From CAYMND01 sp964465065 (GTDB taxonomy: Bacteria > Acidobacteriota > Aminicenantia > UBA2199): a stretch of DNA of 64,000 bases. The position numbers and the translations under genes were made by a program. Numbering within the stretch: position 1 is the stretch's first letter; each line of letters begins with the position of its first letter. Below, in pieces: positions 51,622 to 61,055 of this stretch. The stretch is from positions 1-64,000 of the forward strand of contig CAYXHZ010000011.1 in the NCBI GenBank assembly GCA_964465065.1. The letters run 5' to 3'. Below the pieces are notes generated by a model that saw only the letters and a list, made by a program, of their open reading frames with translations, made no database searches and was not told where the DNA came from.

Positions 51622-54009
51622 ATGAGTTTGAATTTGAAGGAACCGGAACGAATCAAACGCCTGGTGTTGTGGGCCGTGCTGCTGCTCGGTCTGTCGTTGC
51701 GTCTGCAGCAGTGGGGAAGGTTCATCGTCGCCGATGAGGATACCATATTCGGCTGGATACGCCAGTTGCCCGGCGATCCGTTTCCCATTCACTTTTACCC
51801 CCCTTTTTTTCAATACATCAATTATTGGCTGTCCTTGATCTACGGACCGATCCTGTCCTTTTTGGGAGTCATCTCCTTCAGCGGGGAATTGTGGGTCAGC
51901 GAAACGGGCCGGACCATCGTCATGGCCGTCGGCCGCTTACTGTCCACCCTGTTCGGAATGCTGCAGGTCTTCTGGATATACCGTATCGGCAAACGTTTTT
52001 TTACGACGACAGTCGGCTTGCTCGCCGCTCTGCTCGCCGCCGTCAACCCGCTGCTGATCCTGGACAGTCACATTCTCAAGGTTGACCTGCTGCTGGCGTT
52101 TCTGTTTACGGTCCAGCTCTATTTGATTCTGTCGTACTGGGAAGAAAAGACGACCAAAAAGCTGTGCCTGCTCGGTCTGGTCACCGGTTTGGCCATAGCT
52201 GCCAAATTCCAGGCGGCGGTTGAAATTCCGGCTCTGATTTTTTTGGTCGTTGCCAGCCACTGGCGACGTGGGATCGGCAGTACGATCAAAACATTGCTGG
52301 TTTCAGCCGCCTGGCTCGTCCTCGGCTTCTTCGCCGGAGCGCCGAACTGGGCCGTCAGACTGGTGGGCAATGTCAAGGCGGCCTTTGCCTACGTCAACGA
52401 ACTGTACTTCAGCTTTGAGCTGTACGACAAGGGATCGGCCTCCTATCTGCTGTACCTGAAAGACTTCATCGCCAGTTTCGGCCCGTTTGTCATGCTGGCG
52501 GTTCTGGGCGCGCTGCTTTTTCTGCTGCTGCGATTCAGCTGGAAGGATCTGCTGATATGGACCACACTGGCCTCGTTCGTCGGCATATTGGGGTATTCCG
52601 GTTTTTACGCCCACCGGATGGGCTTGCCGCTCTATGCGGCGCTTTCTCTGCTGGCGGCCAAGTTTGTCGTCATGGATCTGCTGCCCAGGCCGGGAAAGAG
52701 TCGGAATGCGACCCGCTTGCACAGAACGGGCTGGGTTTTGCTCGCTGTCGGAGCACTGGCCTACACGGGTTGGCAGAGCGCATACTCCGTCAAACGGTTC
52801 AACCTGTGGCGAACCGCATCGACTCTGGATCGAGCCATCGAGTTCCGGGATCGCCATTTCGAACCCGAAACGGTCTTTGTCCGGGAGAACTTCTCGCCGG
52901 TTCGTCCAGGCGACAAGGGGATTTGGGACCTGATCGGGGTGGAAAGCGATGTTTTTCACGGACCGCAGGCTATGCCTTTTGTCAGTTCAGGCCTGTTGGC
53001 CGATTACCTGCTCTCCGGTAACGGGGACGAGGACAAACGGTTTGAACTGCATTACCGGCTCAAGGAATACCTGCCTTTCCATAAAATCTGCAAACCGCGC
53101 TTCAGCGAATGGGACGGAGATGTCACCTTCTGGTACCATACGGCCCTGGCCGGCATGAAACTGGATTCGGCCGACAAACGTATTCTTTTGCCCCGAGCTT
53201 TTGCCTTGCACCGGCTGCGGGACACCGTCGCCTATCCAACAGGTCGTTACGAGAAGTCGCCGGGTTTACTGAAAACCGGGGTGGACCCGGATTGGCGCAT
53301 GATTTACAGCCAGCGGGAAATCAGCGGTTTTCGCGGCATGATCTTTTCTCCGGACAAGCCCACGCGGGTGCTTGTGGATGTCAACGGTAAACAAGTCGTC
53401 CTGCCCGACTGCTTGGGCGCGGTTCCATTCACCTTGATGGGGGCTTCTCACCAGAAGCTCCATCATGACTGGGTGTACCGGATTACGGCAGACGGCTCGC
53501 AAACGGAGGTCTGGTTGCTGTTCGAGCCGATTTTCCAGGACGAGGACCTGAATCGCCGGGATACGCCGGTCATGTTCCAGGAAATGCCGGACATCAACGG
53601 CGATTTGAGTTCAGCGGCTTACCATGACCAGGAAATCAGCTTCTACAAGCGCACCGGACTGGATGTCCGGCTCTACACTTATCTGCAGCGGGTTTATCTG
53701 CAGTCAGCTGCGCAGGAACAGGTCGTCTTCCTGCAGCGGGGAACCTACCGCCTGCGGGCCTCTGCCCGGGATGATGCCCCGGCGACGTCTCCGCTTCTCG
53801 AGCTCAGTTCGAAAGTGATCGGTCCTGATGGTATCAGCCAGCGCAACTGGGTCCTGAATTCGTACCAGGAGACGGTGACTCTGGACATCGCCGCAGATTA
53901 CGCCATGACTGTCTGGACCGTGGATGCCGGCGTGGTCAAACCGAGGTCGGTATGGATCGAACCCGACCTGGCCAGTTACCTGAATCGTTCATTGCGGATG
54001 GCGAAATGA
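51622..54009 (+). CDS. GT39/GT-C-type membrane glycosyltransferase with large soluble tail
   Basis: About 795 residues. The N-terminal half has some ten membrane segments and, after the first, ADEDTIFGW, the acidic loop typical of GT-C enzymes that use polyprenyl-phosphate sugars. The C-terminal half, from roughly residue 390, is soluble and rich in beta structure, and is probably periplasmic. ATG 51622 with GAAGG upstream is preferred to starts at 51520 (TTG) and 51559. It is the first gene of a five-gene unit and overlaps the next by ATGA. The acceptor is unknown. Confidence 0.8.
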   Translation: MSLNLKEPERIKRLVLWAVLLLGLSLRLQQWGRFIVADEDTIFGWIRQLPGDPFPIHFYPPFFQYINYWLSLIYGPILSFLGVISFSGELWVSETGRTIVMAVGRLLSTLFGMLQVFWIYRIGKRFFTTTVGLLAALLAAVNPLLILDSHILKVDLLLAFLFTVQLYLILSYWEEKTTKKLCLLGLVTGLAIAAKFQAAVEIPALIFLVVASHWRRGIGSTIKTLLVSAAWLVLGFFAGAPNWAVRLVGNVKAAFAYVNELYFSFELYDKGSASYLLYLKDFIASFGPFVMLAVLGALLFLLLRFSWKDLLIWTTLASFVGILGYSGFYAHRMGLPLYAALSLLAAKFVVMDLLPRPGKSRNATRLHRTGWVLLAVGALAYTGWQSAYSVKRFNLWRTASTLDRAIEFRDRHFEPETVFVRENFSPVRPGDKGIWDLIGVESDVFHGPQAMPFVSSGLLADYLLSGNGDEDKRFELHYRLKEYLPFHKICKPRFSEWDGDVTFWYHTALAGMKLDSADKRILLPRAFALHRLRDTVAYPTGRYEKSPGLLKTGVDPDWRMIYSQREISGFRGMIFSPDKPTRVLVDVNGKQVVLPDCLGAVPFTLMGASHQKLHHDWVYRITADGSQTEVWLLFEPIFQDEDLNRRDTPVMFQEMPDINGDLSSAAYHDQEISFYKRTGLDVRLYTYLQRVYLQSAAQEQVVFLQRGTYRLRASARDDAPATSPLLELSSKVIGPDGISQRNWVLNSYQETVTLDIAADYAMTVWTVDAGVVKPRSVWIEPDLASYLNRSLRMAK

Positions 54010-56162
54010 GCGGCAGGCAGCGGATAACCGAGCTCGTGCTGCTGCTGGGCGTGGCCCTGATCAGTCTGTATTTCTTGCTGCCCAATTTTTCCAGGCTCAT
54101 CGTCGTTCCGGACAATACCGACAACCATCTGAGTCTGTCCGTTACGGTCCATGTCGCCGATTGCCTGGTCAGCGGCGACTGGGGAAAACTGTACCAGTTC
54201 CCTATATACTATCCTCTGCCCGACACCCTGACCGCCGGAGTGAACATGTTCGGTCAGGGGGCTTTGATTGCCCCGCTCTGGGCGCTGGGCGTCCGCTCCC
54301 TGCCCCTGCTCTACAATCTGCTGCTGCTGTTTGCCGTGGTCATGGCCGGTCTGGGCGCGCGGCGTCTGTTTACGGCTTTCGATGCACCGTTCGCACCGGC
54401 TTTGTTCGGGGCGGCGATTTTGACGTTGCACCCCTTCAAGCAAATCAGTTATCTGCACCTGAACATGATTTTTTTCTTTCCTGTGCTCTGGGGACTGGCG
54501 GCGCTGGTCCGGTATCTGCGCCAGCAGAAGCGAAGCGACCTGTACGCCGTTTCACTCTGGCTGGTGGTCCAGGGCTTTTTCGATTTGTCGCTGTTTTTCT
54601 TTTCGACCATCGTTTTCGCCGGAGTCTGGCTGACCGGACTCCTGATGCTGGCCGGGCGGAAGGGAAAAGCCCTGTTGGAGGGCGGCGCGGCTTTTCTTTT
54701 TGCCGGAATTTCCATCATGGCCGTTTTCTGGCCTTACCTGCGCAATCCGTTGCAGTTGCAGTACGGCCGGGGCGGTTTCGACATGATGACCCTGCTGCCG
54801 GGTTATTACCTGTTTTCGGCCTGGCACCCACTGACCATAGCCCGGTACAGTCTGTACAACATGCCCCTGTTCATCGGCGGCCTGGCTTTTTTCATGCTGG
54901 CCTATTTTTATTGGCGTCCCGGGCCCGAGATGAAGTGCCGACTCGTCGTGACCTGGGTCTGGTGGGGACTGTTCTCTCTGGTCGTGGCGGGAAGCTTTCT
55001 TTTGCCCATTTCCCGGCGTATTTCCGGCGAGTCTCTGCTGTGGATCGGGGATATCGGGTTGCTGACGGTGCTTCTGCTGATTGTCGCGGCTTTCCTGGGT
55101 TTCAATGCCCGCTTTGGCAGTTTGGAGCGCTGGATCAGCATGGTCCTGTTCATCATGGGGCTGACTTTTTTCCGGGCCCCTTACCGGTTGATCCCGGATT
55201 TCCTGAACCCGCTCAACCTGATGAGCCATCTGTTGTCTCAGCTGAGTCGTTTGCGCGGCTACAGGCTGTACTACTATGTTTTTTTTGTGTTACTCCTGCT
55301 CGCTGTTCTGGGATTTTGTCGCTGGCTGCAGGCCGCCAAGAGAAAAAAAGCAGTACTGATTCTGCTGGGCTTGATCTGGGTATTTGAATGCTTCCCGGCC
55401 AAGTTGGCGACCGGACCGTTGCTCGATCCCCGGCGCAGCGCCCTGTTCAGTCTGGTGGCCAAGATGCGTTCCGACAGCGGAGTCCTGATCCTGCCACATT
55501 ACAAAGGTGATGCTTACGAGAACATGTACCTGCCGCACCTGCTCGACGCGCGCCGGCCGTTCTACAACGGTTACCTGGGCGTCGGCATCAATGATCCGCT
55601 TGGATTGTACGAGAAGGGGATTTTTTGCGGAGGCGACGAGCTGATCGCCCGCCAGATCGGTATGCCGGAGATAGCGGCCGAACTGGTCGCGGGCCGTGTT
55701 TTGATCTTGGTCGTGGACCGCTTGCAGCTCTGGGATTGGGACCAGATACCCGGAGGCGAGGCCGGTGAAGCGATCCGACGCGACTACTGGCGCGCCTGGA
55801 GAGAATTGACGGCCGGTTTCCGCCAGGCGCAGCGGGATGGGATCCTGGATGAGCTGCAGGTCAAACCCGATGGTTTGGTGGCTGTGCTGAGGGACAGTAT
55901 AACCGGGGATGCGGTACACTATCGTCTGGGGCGCCGCTATATTCCGGAGGACTGCCGAACTCTGGAACTGACGGTCGACGGTCCGCCGGGGACGGTTGTC
56001 CGGGCGATTTTCGACGATCAGGCGGCTGACGAGCAGGTCGTCACCAGTCCAAGGCAGCGCCTGAGCTGGCCGTACCGGTCCCGGGCCGGCAGCGGGCCGT
56101 TGCGTGACATTCAGATCAGGACCGACAAGCCTTGCCGGTTCTCGGATCTGGCTTTACGTTGA
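54006..56162 (+). CDS. Large polytopic membrane protein, YfhO/GT-C-like
   Basis: About 718 residues with roughly 11-13 membrane segments across the first 480 residues and a soluble tail. The first external loop contains VVPDNTDNHLS followed by YYPLPDTLTAGVNMFGQG, resembling the acidic loop of GT-C-like proteins and of YfhO. No metal or catalytic motif can be assigned with certainty. It starts at 54006 as ATGA overlap with the preceding gene; the longer ORF beginning at 53952 is inside that gene. Probably works with the 51622 product in glycan transfer. Confidence 0.75.
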   Translation: MSGRQRITELVLLLGVALISLYFLLPNFSRLIVVPDNTDNHLSLSVTVHVADCLVSGDWGKLYQFPIYYPLPDTLTAGVNMFGQGALIAPLWALGVRSLPLLYNLLLLFAVVMAGLGARRLFTAFDAPFAPALFGAAILTLHPFKQISYLHLNMIFFFPVLWGLAALVRYLRQQKRSDLYAVSLWLVVQGFFDLSLFFFSTIVFAGVWLTGLLMLAGRKGKALLEGGAAFLFAGISIMAVFWPYLRNPLQLQYGRGGFDMMTLLPGYYLFSAWHPLTIARYSLYNMPLFIGGLAFFMLAYFYWRPGPEMKCRLVVTWVWWGLFSLVVAGSFLLPISRRISGESLLWIGDIGLLTVLLLIVAAFLGFNARFGSLERWISMVLFIMGLTFFRAPYRLIPDFLNPLNLMSHLLSQLSRLRGYRLYYYVFFVLLLLAVLGFCRWLQAAKRKKAVLILLGLIWVFECFPAKLATGPLLDPRRSALFSLVAKMRSDSGVLILPHYKGDAYENMYLPHLLDARRPFYNGYLGVGINDPLGLYEKGIFCGGDELIARQIGMPEIAAELVAGRVLILVVDRLQLWDWDQIPGGEAGEAIRRDYWRAWRELTAGFRQAQRDGILDELQVKPDGLVAVLRDSITGDAVHYRLGRRYIPEDCRTLELTVDGPPGTVVRAIFDDQAADEQVVTSPRQRLSWPYRSRAGSGPLRDIQIRTDKPCRFSDLALR

Positions 56163-56165
56163 AAA

Positions 56166-56606
56166 ATGCAGGTGAAAGCAATGCAGACTGAAGATGTGAA
56201 CCGTTACCAGCAAGAAGCCCGGCGCATATACGCCGTTTTGTTCGCCCGACCCTGTCCCGACTGTCTGCTGGCCCGTTACGAGCAGGCGGTGATCGGCATG
56301 AACGGACGTCTGGATGAGGCTGATATACAGCGTCAGCAGGCGGTAATGGACCGGGTCGGAGATTGGGAAGCCCTGGAAATGGCCGCCCGCTGGTGCGGAA
56401 AGCTGCCGATTCTCTGCGACAGGTTCCGCGTCATGGTTTACCTGGCGGAGACTTTGCCGGAAAACTACGCTGCGTTCATCTCCGAGCGGACGCGACGAAT
56501 CCGGGCCTGGCTGGCGCTGGTCGGTGCCGGACTGCGGTCGGTGTGGAAGATGCTGAAAGGACTGATCCTCTTGTCGGTTCACAAAGGAGCTCTGAAAAAT
56601 GGCTGA
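56166..56606 (+). CDS. Small protein of unknown function in the glycan unit
   Basis: A 146-residue, mainly helical protein with CPDCLLARYEQA (two close Cys), followed by a helical middle and a more basic, hydrophobic C-terminus (about 115-140) that could bind the membrane. I do not recognise a family. It begins three bases after the previous stop and overlaps the GMC oxidoreductase gene by eight bases. Small subunits of this kind often accompany GMC-type flavoenzymes (for example the gluconate 2-dehydrogenase gamma subunit), so it may be a partner of the next gene product; that is inference. Confidence 0.65.
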   Translation: MQVKAMQTEDVNRYQQEARRIYAVLFARPCPDCLLARYEQAVIGMNGRLDEADIQRQQAVMDRVGDWEALEMAARWCGKLPILCDRFRVMVYLAETLPENYAAFISERTRRIRAWLALVGAGLRSVWKMLKGLILLSVHKGALKNG

Positions 56607-58185
56607 TGTGGTGATCGTTGGTGCCGGCGCGGCGGCGGCAGGCGTCATGATGGGTTTGATCGGACAGGGCGTCAAACCGCTGCTGATCGATGTCGGCTTT
56701 GCGCCGGACGCCCCCGGTTCCGAAGATCAACCGGACAACCTGTACCGGCTCAGGCAGGAACGCGACGTGTTCGATATCATGATCGGTAGCGGCTACCAGG
56801 GCCTGTACAACGTCATTCACGGTGATAAACGCCCGCCCAAGATGGTCGCCCCCGAATTGAGCTACGTGATGCGGGATAACCGCACCATCATGCCCAGAGA
56901 GGAGGACGGGTTCACCCCTTTTGTCAGTTACGCCCGGGGCGGCCTGGGTGCCGCCTGGGGCTGCGGGCTGTTCCGCAGCGTATCCCGCGATCTGGTCGGT
57001 TTGCCGATCCGCCAGCAGGAGCTGGATCCCTTTTTTGACCGCCTGACCGAAGAGATCGGCATCAGCGGCGCCGCCGATGACCTGGGCGCCTACTTCGGTA
57101 CCGCGGATGGACTGCAACCACCCTTGAAACTGTCGTCCAAGGGACGGTGGCTTTTGGCCAGCTACGAAAAGAAGAAACGGGCCATGAACCGGCGCGGCGT
57201 GTACGGCGGCTTGTCGCGTCTGGCCGTCCTCTCGCAGGCCAAGGATGGTCGGGCGGCTCTGCGCTACGACAACATGGAGATGTGGCGGGCAGAAAATCCG
57301 GCGCTGTACAATCCGTATTTCACCATCGCCAAGGCGGTCAAAGACGGCCTGGCAGAGTATCAGCCCGGCTGGCTGGCTCTCTCGTACAAGAGTTTTGCCG
57401 ATCATGTGGAACTGGAGGCCCGTTCGCTGCAGGATGGCTGCAGGAGAACCATCTTCGCCAAGACGCTCGTTCTGGCCGCCGGGGCGATCAATACCGCCAA
57501 GTTGGTGTTGACCAGCCGCCAGGATCAGCGCAGCCGTCTGCCGATCATCGACAATCCGCTCTACCAGGTGCCGATGATTTTTCCCGGTTTCATCGGTACC
57601 GCCCAGGAGACGGATTGTTTCGCCATGACGCAGCTCAACCTGGTCTTCGATCTCCGGGAGATGGGGCTGCTTCTGCAGGGCAGCGCCATCGAATTGACTT
57701 CGCCGCCCCGGGGCGCGCTGGTGGAGATGTTCCCCTTGAGTGCCCGGGCCAATCTGACTCTGGCCCGTTACCTCTCCCCGGCCGCCATGGTGCTCTTCCT
57801 GTACTTCCCCATCGATTCCAGCCAGGGCGGCAGCCTGTCCTTGTCGGGCGGGCGTTTGCTTCTGCGGGGCCGGGAGTTCCCTTACCCCGGCAAGGCCATG
57901 CGCAAGGTCCTGTTGTCGCTGTTCAAGCTGGGTGCCTGGACCGTGCCGCAACTGGTGCAGCGGGCCAGAAACGGCTACGCGGTCCACTACGCCGGTCCTT
58001 TGCCGATGTGCGAACAGCCGCAGGGAGATTACCAGTGCGATCTGTCCGGACGCCTGGGTGGGGAAAAAAGAGTGTATGTGGCCGACGGCAGTCTCTTTTC
58101 CCGTTTGGCGGCCAAGAATTCCAGTTTCCTGATGATGGCCAACGCCATGCGTATCGGCGACCAGTTGGGCCGCAGGGGAGAGTAG
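56599..58185 (+). CDS. GMC-family FAD-dependent oxidoreductase
   Basis: A 528-residue flavoenzyme: VVIVGAGAAAAGV (Rossmann FAD motif, residues 4-16), YARGGLGAAWGCG, a region for covalent or tight FAD interaction, LVLAAGAINTAKLVL, and the C-terminal GMC part with VHYAGPLPM (catalytic His candidate) and YVADGSLF followed by AMRIGDQLG. GMC enzymes oxidise alcohols, often sugars or polyols. Together with the SDR gene that follows, it could oxidise and then reduce a sugar carbon. It overlaps the small gene upstream by eight bases and ends five bases before the SDR gene. Confidence 0.85.
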   Translation: MADVVIVGAGAAAAGVMMGLIGQGVKPLLIDVGFAPDAPGSEDQPDNLYRLRQERDVFDIMIGSGYQGLYNVIHGDKRPPKMVAPELSYVMRDNRTIMPREEDGFTPFVSYARGGLGAAWGCGLFRSVSRDLVGLPIRQQELDPFFDRLTEEIGISGAADDLGAYFGTADGLQPPLKLSSKGRWLLASYEKKKRAMNRRGVYGGLSRLAVLSQAKDGRAALRYDNMEMWRAENPALYNPYFTIAKAVKDGLAEYQPGWLALSYKSFADHVELEARSLQDGCRRTIFAKTLVLAAGAINTAKLVLTSRQDQRSRLPIIDNPLYQVPMIFPGFIGTAQETDCFAMTQLNLVFDLREMGLLLQGSAIELTSPPRGALVEMFPLSARANLTLARYLSPAAMVLFLYFPIDSSQGGSLSLSGGRLLLRGREFPYPGKAMRKVLLSLFKLGAWTVPQLVQRARNGYAVHYAGPLPMCEQPQGDYQCDLSGRLGGEKRVYVADGSLFSRLAAKNSSFLMMANAMRIGDQLGRRGE

Positions 58186-58189
58186 GTCC

Positions 58190-59047
58190 GTGCGCATTCT
58201 GGTCAGCGGAGACGGCGGCTTCATCGGCCGACACCTGTGTGCGGACCTGACAAGAATGGGGCATGAGGCCATCGGCCTGGGTGAATGCCAGCGTCGCCAG
58301 GGACTGGCCGTACCCAGGTTCGGTGATTCGTTACGGCCGATTCTCGAGGCGGTAGCTCCCGACGGTATGGTCCACTGTGCCTTGAAACGGCATGATCCCG
58401 ACGGTACAGCCAATTTCCAGGGCACAGCGGCCTGGGCCGAAGATTGCCGTGCCTTCGGCCTGATCCGGCAGGTTTTCATCAGCTCCATTTCGGCCGGTAC
58501 TGTCGATTCGGCCTACGGTCGCGGCAAACTGGAGCTCGAGCGGGAATTGACGGCCGCTGGTGCGGTCGCCCTGCGCCTGGGCCTGGTCATGGGCGACGGC
58601 GGGGTTTTCCTGACCCTGAGCGAACTGCTGCGGCGTTTCCATTTTTTCCCCCTGATCGACGGCGGTCGCAATCCGGTGTTTCCTCTGCTGGTGGATTACG
58701 TGGCCGTCGCCGTCGAACGGGCGCTTTGCGAATTCCAGACTCTGAGCGGCCAGGTGAGAAGTCTCTACGAACCCGGCGAACTGACCATGAAGCGGTTTCT
58801 GGCCCAGATCGCCCGTTCCCGGCGGATCCGTTACCTGGCTTTGCCCTGCCCATCCTGGCTGTTGAGCGGGCCAGTGCGGGTGCTGGAGATGCTGCTGGCC
58901 GAAAAATCGCCGATCACCCGGGACAATCTGCTCGGTCTGGCGGCGGCCGCCCGGCCAGAACAGTCCTCCTGGCTGGACGAACTGCGGCCCAAGCGCCCGG
59001 CGCTGAAGGACCAGGTGGCGGCGGCCCTGGCCATGTTCCGCTGCTGA
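58190..59047 (+). CDS. NAD(P)-dependent SDR epimerase/dehydratase
   Basis: A 285-residue extended SDR protein with the nucleotide motif GDGGFIGRHL (8-17), catalytic Ser region FISSISAG and the active-site YGRGK (YxxxK). It likely reduces or epimerises a nucleotide- or lipid-linked sugar. Starts at GTG 58190, four bases after the preceding stop. Its TGA lies in the first arm of the terminator at 59041-59069, which closes the operon. Confidence 0.82.
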   Translation: MRILVSGDGGFIGRHLCADLTRMGHEAIGLGECQRRQGLAVPRFGDSLRPILEAVAPDGMVHCALKRHDPDGTANFQGTAAWAEDCRAFGLIRQVFISSISAGTVDSAYGRGKLELERELTAAGAVALRLGLVMGDGGVFLTLSELLRRFHFFPLIDGGRNPVFPLLVDYVAVAVERALCEFQTLSGQVRSLYEPGELTMKRFLAQIARSRRIRYLALPCPSWLLSGPVRVLEMLLAEKSPITRDNLLGLAAAARPEQSSWLDELRPKRPALKDQVAAALAMFRC

Positions 59048-59069
59048 TTTTTCAGCGGTTTTTTTTTTT
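59041..59069 (+). terminator. Rho-independent terminator of the glycan operon
   Basis: CTGCTGA (59041-59047) pairs with TCAGCGG (59052-59058) in seven base pairs with one G-T pair and a TTTT loop, followed by eleven T (59059-59069). The SDR stop codon is the end of the first arm. Confidence 0.75.
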
Positions 59070-59078
59070 CAGGGCACA

Positions 59079-59087
59079 TGGTATAAT
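59079..59087 (+). promoter_or_regulatory. Extended -10 promoter of the fusion gene
   Basis: TGG then TATAAT (59082-59087). The -35 position falls in the T-run and is poor. The leader of about 100 bases holds an inverted repeat, 59111-59119 with 59133-59140 (eight pairs with a bulged G). Confidence 0.45.
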
Positions 59088-59195
59088 CCATTTTCTGCGC
59101 ATGAAGTTTGCACCGGGTTAGGCCGCATCCCCAACCGGTGTTGATAATAGAATGGCTGAAGCGCGTGTGATAAAAATTCATAGAAGGAGATGTTG

Positions 59196-60998
59196 ATGAA
59201 GAAAATCAGTCTTATAATCCTGTCGTTGCTGGTTTTATCCAGTCTGATGATGGCTGCGGACGAACCGGCCAAGTGTCCCAAGAAGGTTCCCGTTCTGACC
59301 GAGAAACTTGCCGGGCAGAGCTTTGTGGAGCATGTGAGTTTTCAGGGGACGCTGCAATCCGAATCCGTTTCCGTCACCGCCAAAGTGGATGGCACGGTCA
59401 CCGCGCTGCTGGTCGGCGAGGGAGATCTGGTGTCGATGGATTTTCATATGCTGGAGCTCAACGAAGGTCTGCGAGGCGAGATGGCGGCCTTCGAGAAAGA
59501 ACTAGCTCTCTGGCAGAAACGCCTGAAGACCCGTCAGGCCTGGAAGGAACGCAACGCCAAGGCGGAAGCCCAGGCCGAAGAACAGATCCGGCGCGTCGAG
59601 GAAAAACTGGCCGGGCTGCGCCAGCAGGCGCTGGAGTCGCTGGTTTACGCCGCGCCGCTGGCCGGACGGATCACCGGACTCAAGACTGCCGCCGCGCAGC
59701 AGGTTACCAGTGGCGAGCCGCTGCTGACCATCGTCAACAACCGTAAAAAAGTGGCCTTGCTGGAGATGACTCCGGATCTGGCCGACTTGTTCGACCAGGA
59801 CAGCTACCAGTTGAACGTTGCCGGTACGATGATGAACGCCGTCAAACTGGGTTACCAGAACGGCCGGATGGCCCTGGCTGTCGCCGACGAGGAGCAGACC
59901 ATCGCCGAAGGGACCGGATTCTCGCTGACTCTGGTCAAGAAAAATCACCAGAATGCGCTGGTGGTCGCCGAGTCGATCGTCAGCGCCGCTGCCGGCAAGG
60001 ATGTGGTTTACGTTCTCGACGGCGATGTGGCCCGTCAGCGCGTGGTCGGCGTACTGGCCCGGGAAGAATCCAAAGCCCTGATCGCCAGCGGTTTGGCTCT
60101 GGACGAGGAAGTCATCGTGGCCGAAATCGCCGACGCCAAGAAGGCGGTCATCAAGGACAGCTTCGTTTGCCTCAAGGACGGCGGCGCGGTGACGGTCATG
60201 ATCAAGGACGAGGCCAAGAACCGCCTGGTGAAACGCCCCAAAACGGCCCAGGCCAAGGTTCACGAGGCCAAGAAGCCGGAACTGCCCAAAGAGCAGCCCA
60301 AGGTTGAAGAGAAACCTGTTCAGGAAGTGAAGGCGGAAGTCAAGAAGGAAAAGGTAAAGGAAGAAGAGGCTCCGGTTGAAGGCGCAAGCGAAAAGACGGC
60401 GCGCTGGGCGATCGGGGTCCGGCTCGGCATGCTGAGCTCTTCCTACAGCTTCGATCTGGCCGACCTTACTGCCAAGTCCAAGCAGACCATGTCTTTCGCC
60501 GGCATGTTCGAATACGCCGTCACCCGGGACATCAGCGTGGGCGCCGAAGTCGCTTCTCTAAACAAGGATGCGACCTTTCAGCTGACCTACAACAGTGCGA
60601 CCTATGATCTGGCCATCGAAAAGGCGTGGCTGGAACTTACCATCTACGGCAAGTACCGCTTGCCCCTGCGCATCGACAAGGCCGGCCATCTTCGTCCTTA
60701 CCTGCTGCTGGGCTTCTTCTACGGACAGAAAAGCAGCGGCACCTTTCAGTGGGTCTACAATCCGGGTCAATCCAATCAAGAGATCGTGACCGAAGACGAC
60801 ACGGATGAAACCTGGGGTGATGTGGATGCCGGACCGGTTTTCGGACTCGGGTTCGACTATGCGTTATCCCCATCGTTCTCCCTCTTGCTGGATGCCCGTT
60901 ACGGCATCGGTACCCGGGATCTGAAGGGCAACCAGGTCGCTGACGAAGTCAAGTGCAAGGGAATGCAGCTCAGCTTGGGCGGTTTGTTCCGGTTTTAA
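59196..60998 (+). CDS. Membrane-fusion-protein/beta-barrel fusion
   Basis: A 600-residue exported protein. Signal peptide 1-20. Residues 45-330 look like an HlyD/AcrA-type periplasmic adaptor: two half-lipoyl strands (VTAKVDGTVTALLVGEGDLV and YAAPLAGRITGLKTAAAQQV) on either side of a coiled-coil hairpin (95-148), then a beta-barrel domain. Residues 335-400 are a Lys/Glu/Pro-rich linker, and 401-600 form an OprF/opacity-like outer-membrane barrel ending in LFRF. ATG 59196 has AAGGAG upstream. No RND or ABC efflux pump gene is adjacent. The combination is unusual and is a single ORF without frameshift. Confidence 0.82.
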   Translation: MKKISLIILSLLVLSSLMMAADEPAKCPKKVPVLTEKLAGQSFVEHVSFQGTLQSESVSVTAKVDGTVTALLVGEGDLVSMDFHMLELNEGLRGEMAAFEKELALWQKRLKTRQAWKERNAKAEAQAEEQIRRVEEKLAGLRQQALESLVYAAPLAGRITGLKTAAAQQVTSGEPLLTIVNNRKKVALLEMTPDLADLFDQDSYQLNVAGTMMNAVKLGYQNGRMALAVADEEQTIAEGTGFSLTLVKKNHQNALVVAESIVSAAAGKDVVYVLDGDVARQRVVGVLAREESKALIASGLALDEEVIVAEIADAKKAVIKDSFVCLKDGGAVTVMIKDEAKNRLVKRPKTAQAKVHEAKKPELPKEQPKVEEKPVQEVKAEVKKEKVKEEEAPVEGASEKTARWAIGVRLGMLSSSYSFDLADLTAKSKQTMSFAGMFEYAVTRDISVGAEVASLNKDATFQLTYNSATYDLAIEKAWLELTIYGKYRLPLRIDKAGHLRPYLLLGFFYGQKSSGTFQWVYNPGQSNQEIVTEDDTDETWGDVDAGPVFGLGFDYALSPSFSLLLDARYGIGTRDLKGNQVADEVKCKGMQLSLGGLFRF

Positions 60999-61025
60999 AC
61001 GACAAAGACAGATACTGACATATCC

Positions 61026-61055
61026 GGGCGGCCGTTGCGGCCGCCCTTTTTTTTT
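61026..61055 (+). terminator. Rho-independent terminator after the fusion gene
   Basis: GGGCGGCCG (61026-61034) and CGGCCGCCC (61038-61046) form a nine-base-pair perfect stem with a TTG loop, followed by nine T (61047-61055). It has no U-run on the minus strand, so it serves the plus strand only. Confidence 0.9.

Noticed and set aside
56476..58488. 670-codon minus-strand ORF opposite the GMC and SDR genes
   Set aside because: Both sense-strand genes carry clear FAD/NAD motifs and start/stop coupling; the antisense ORF has no recognisable domain.
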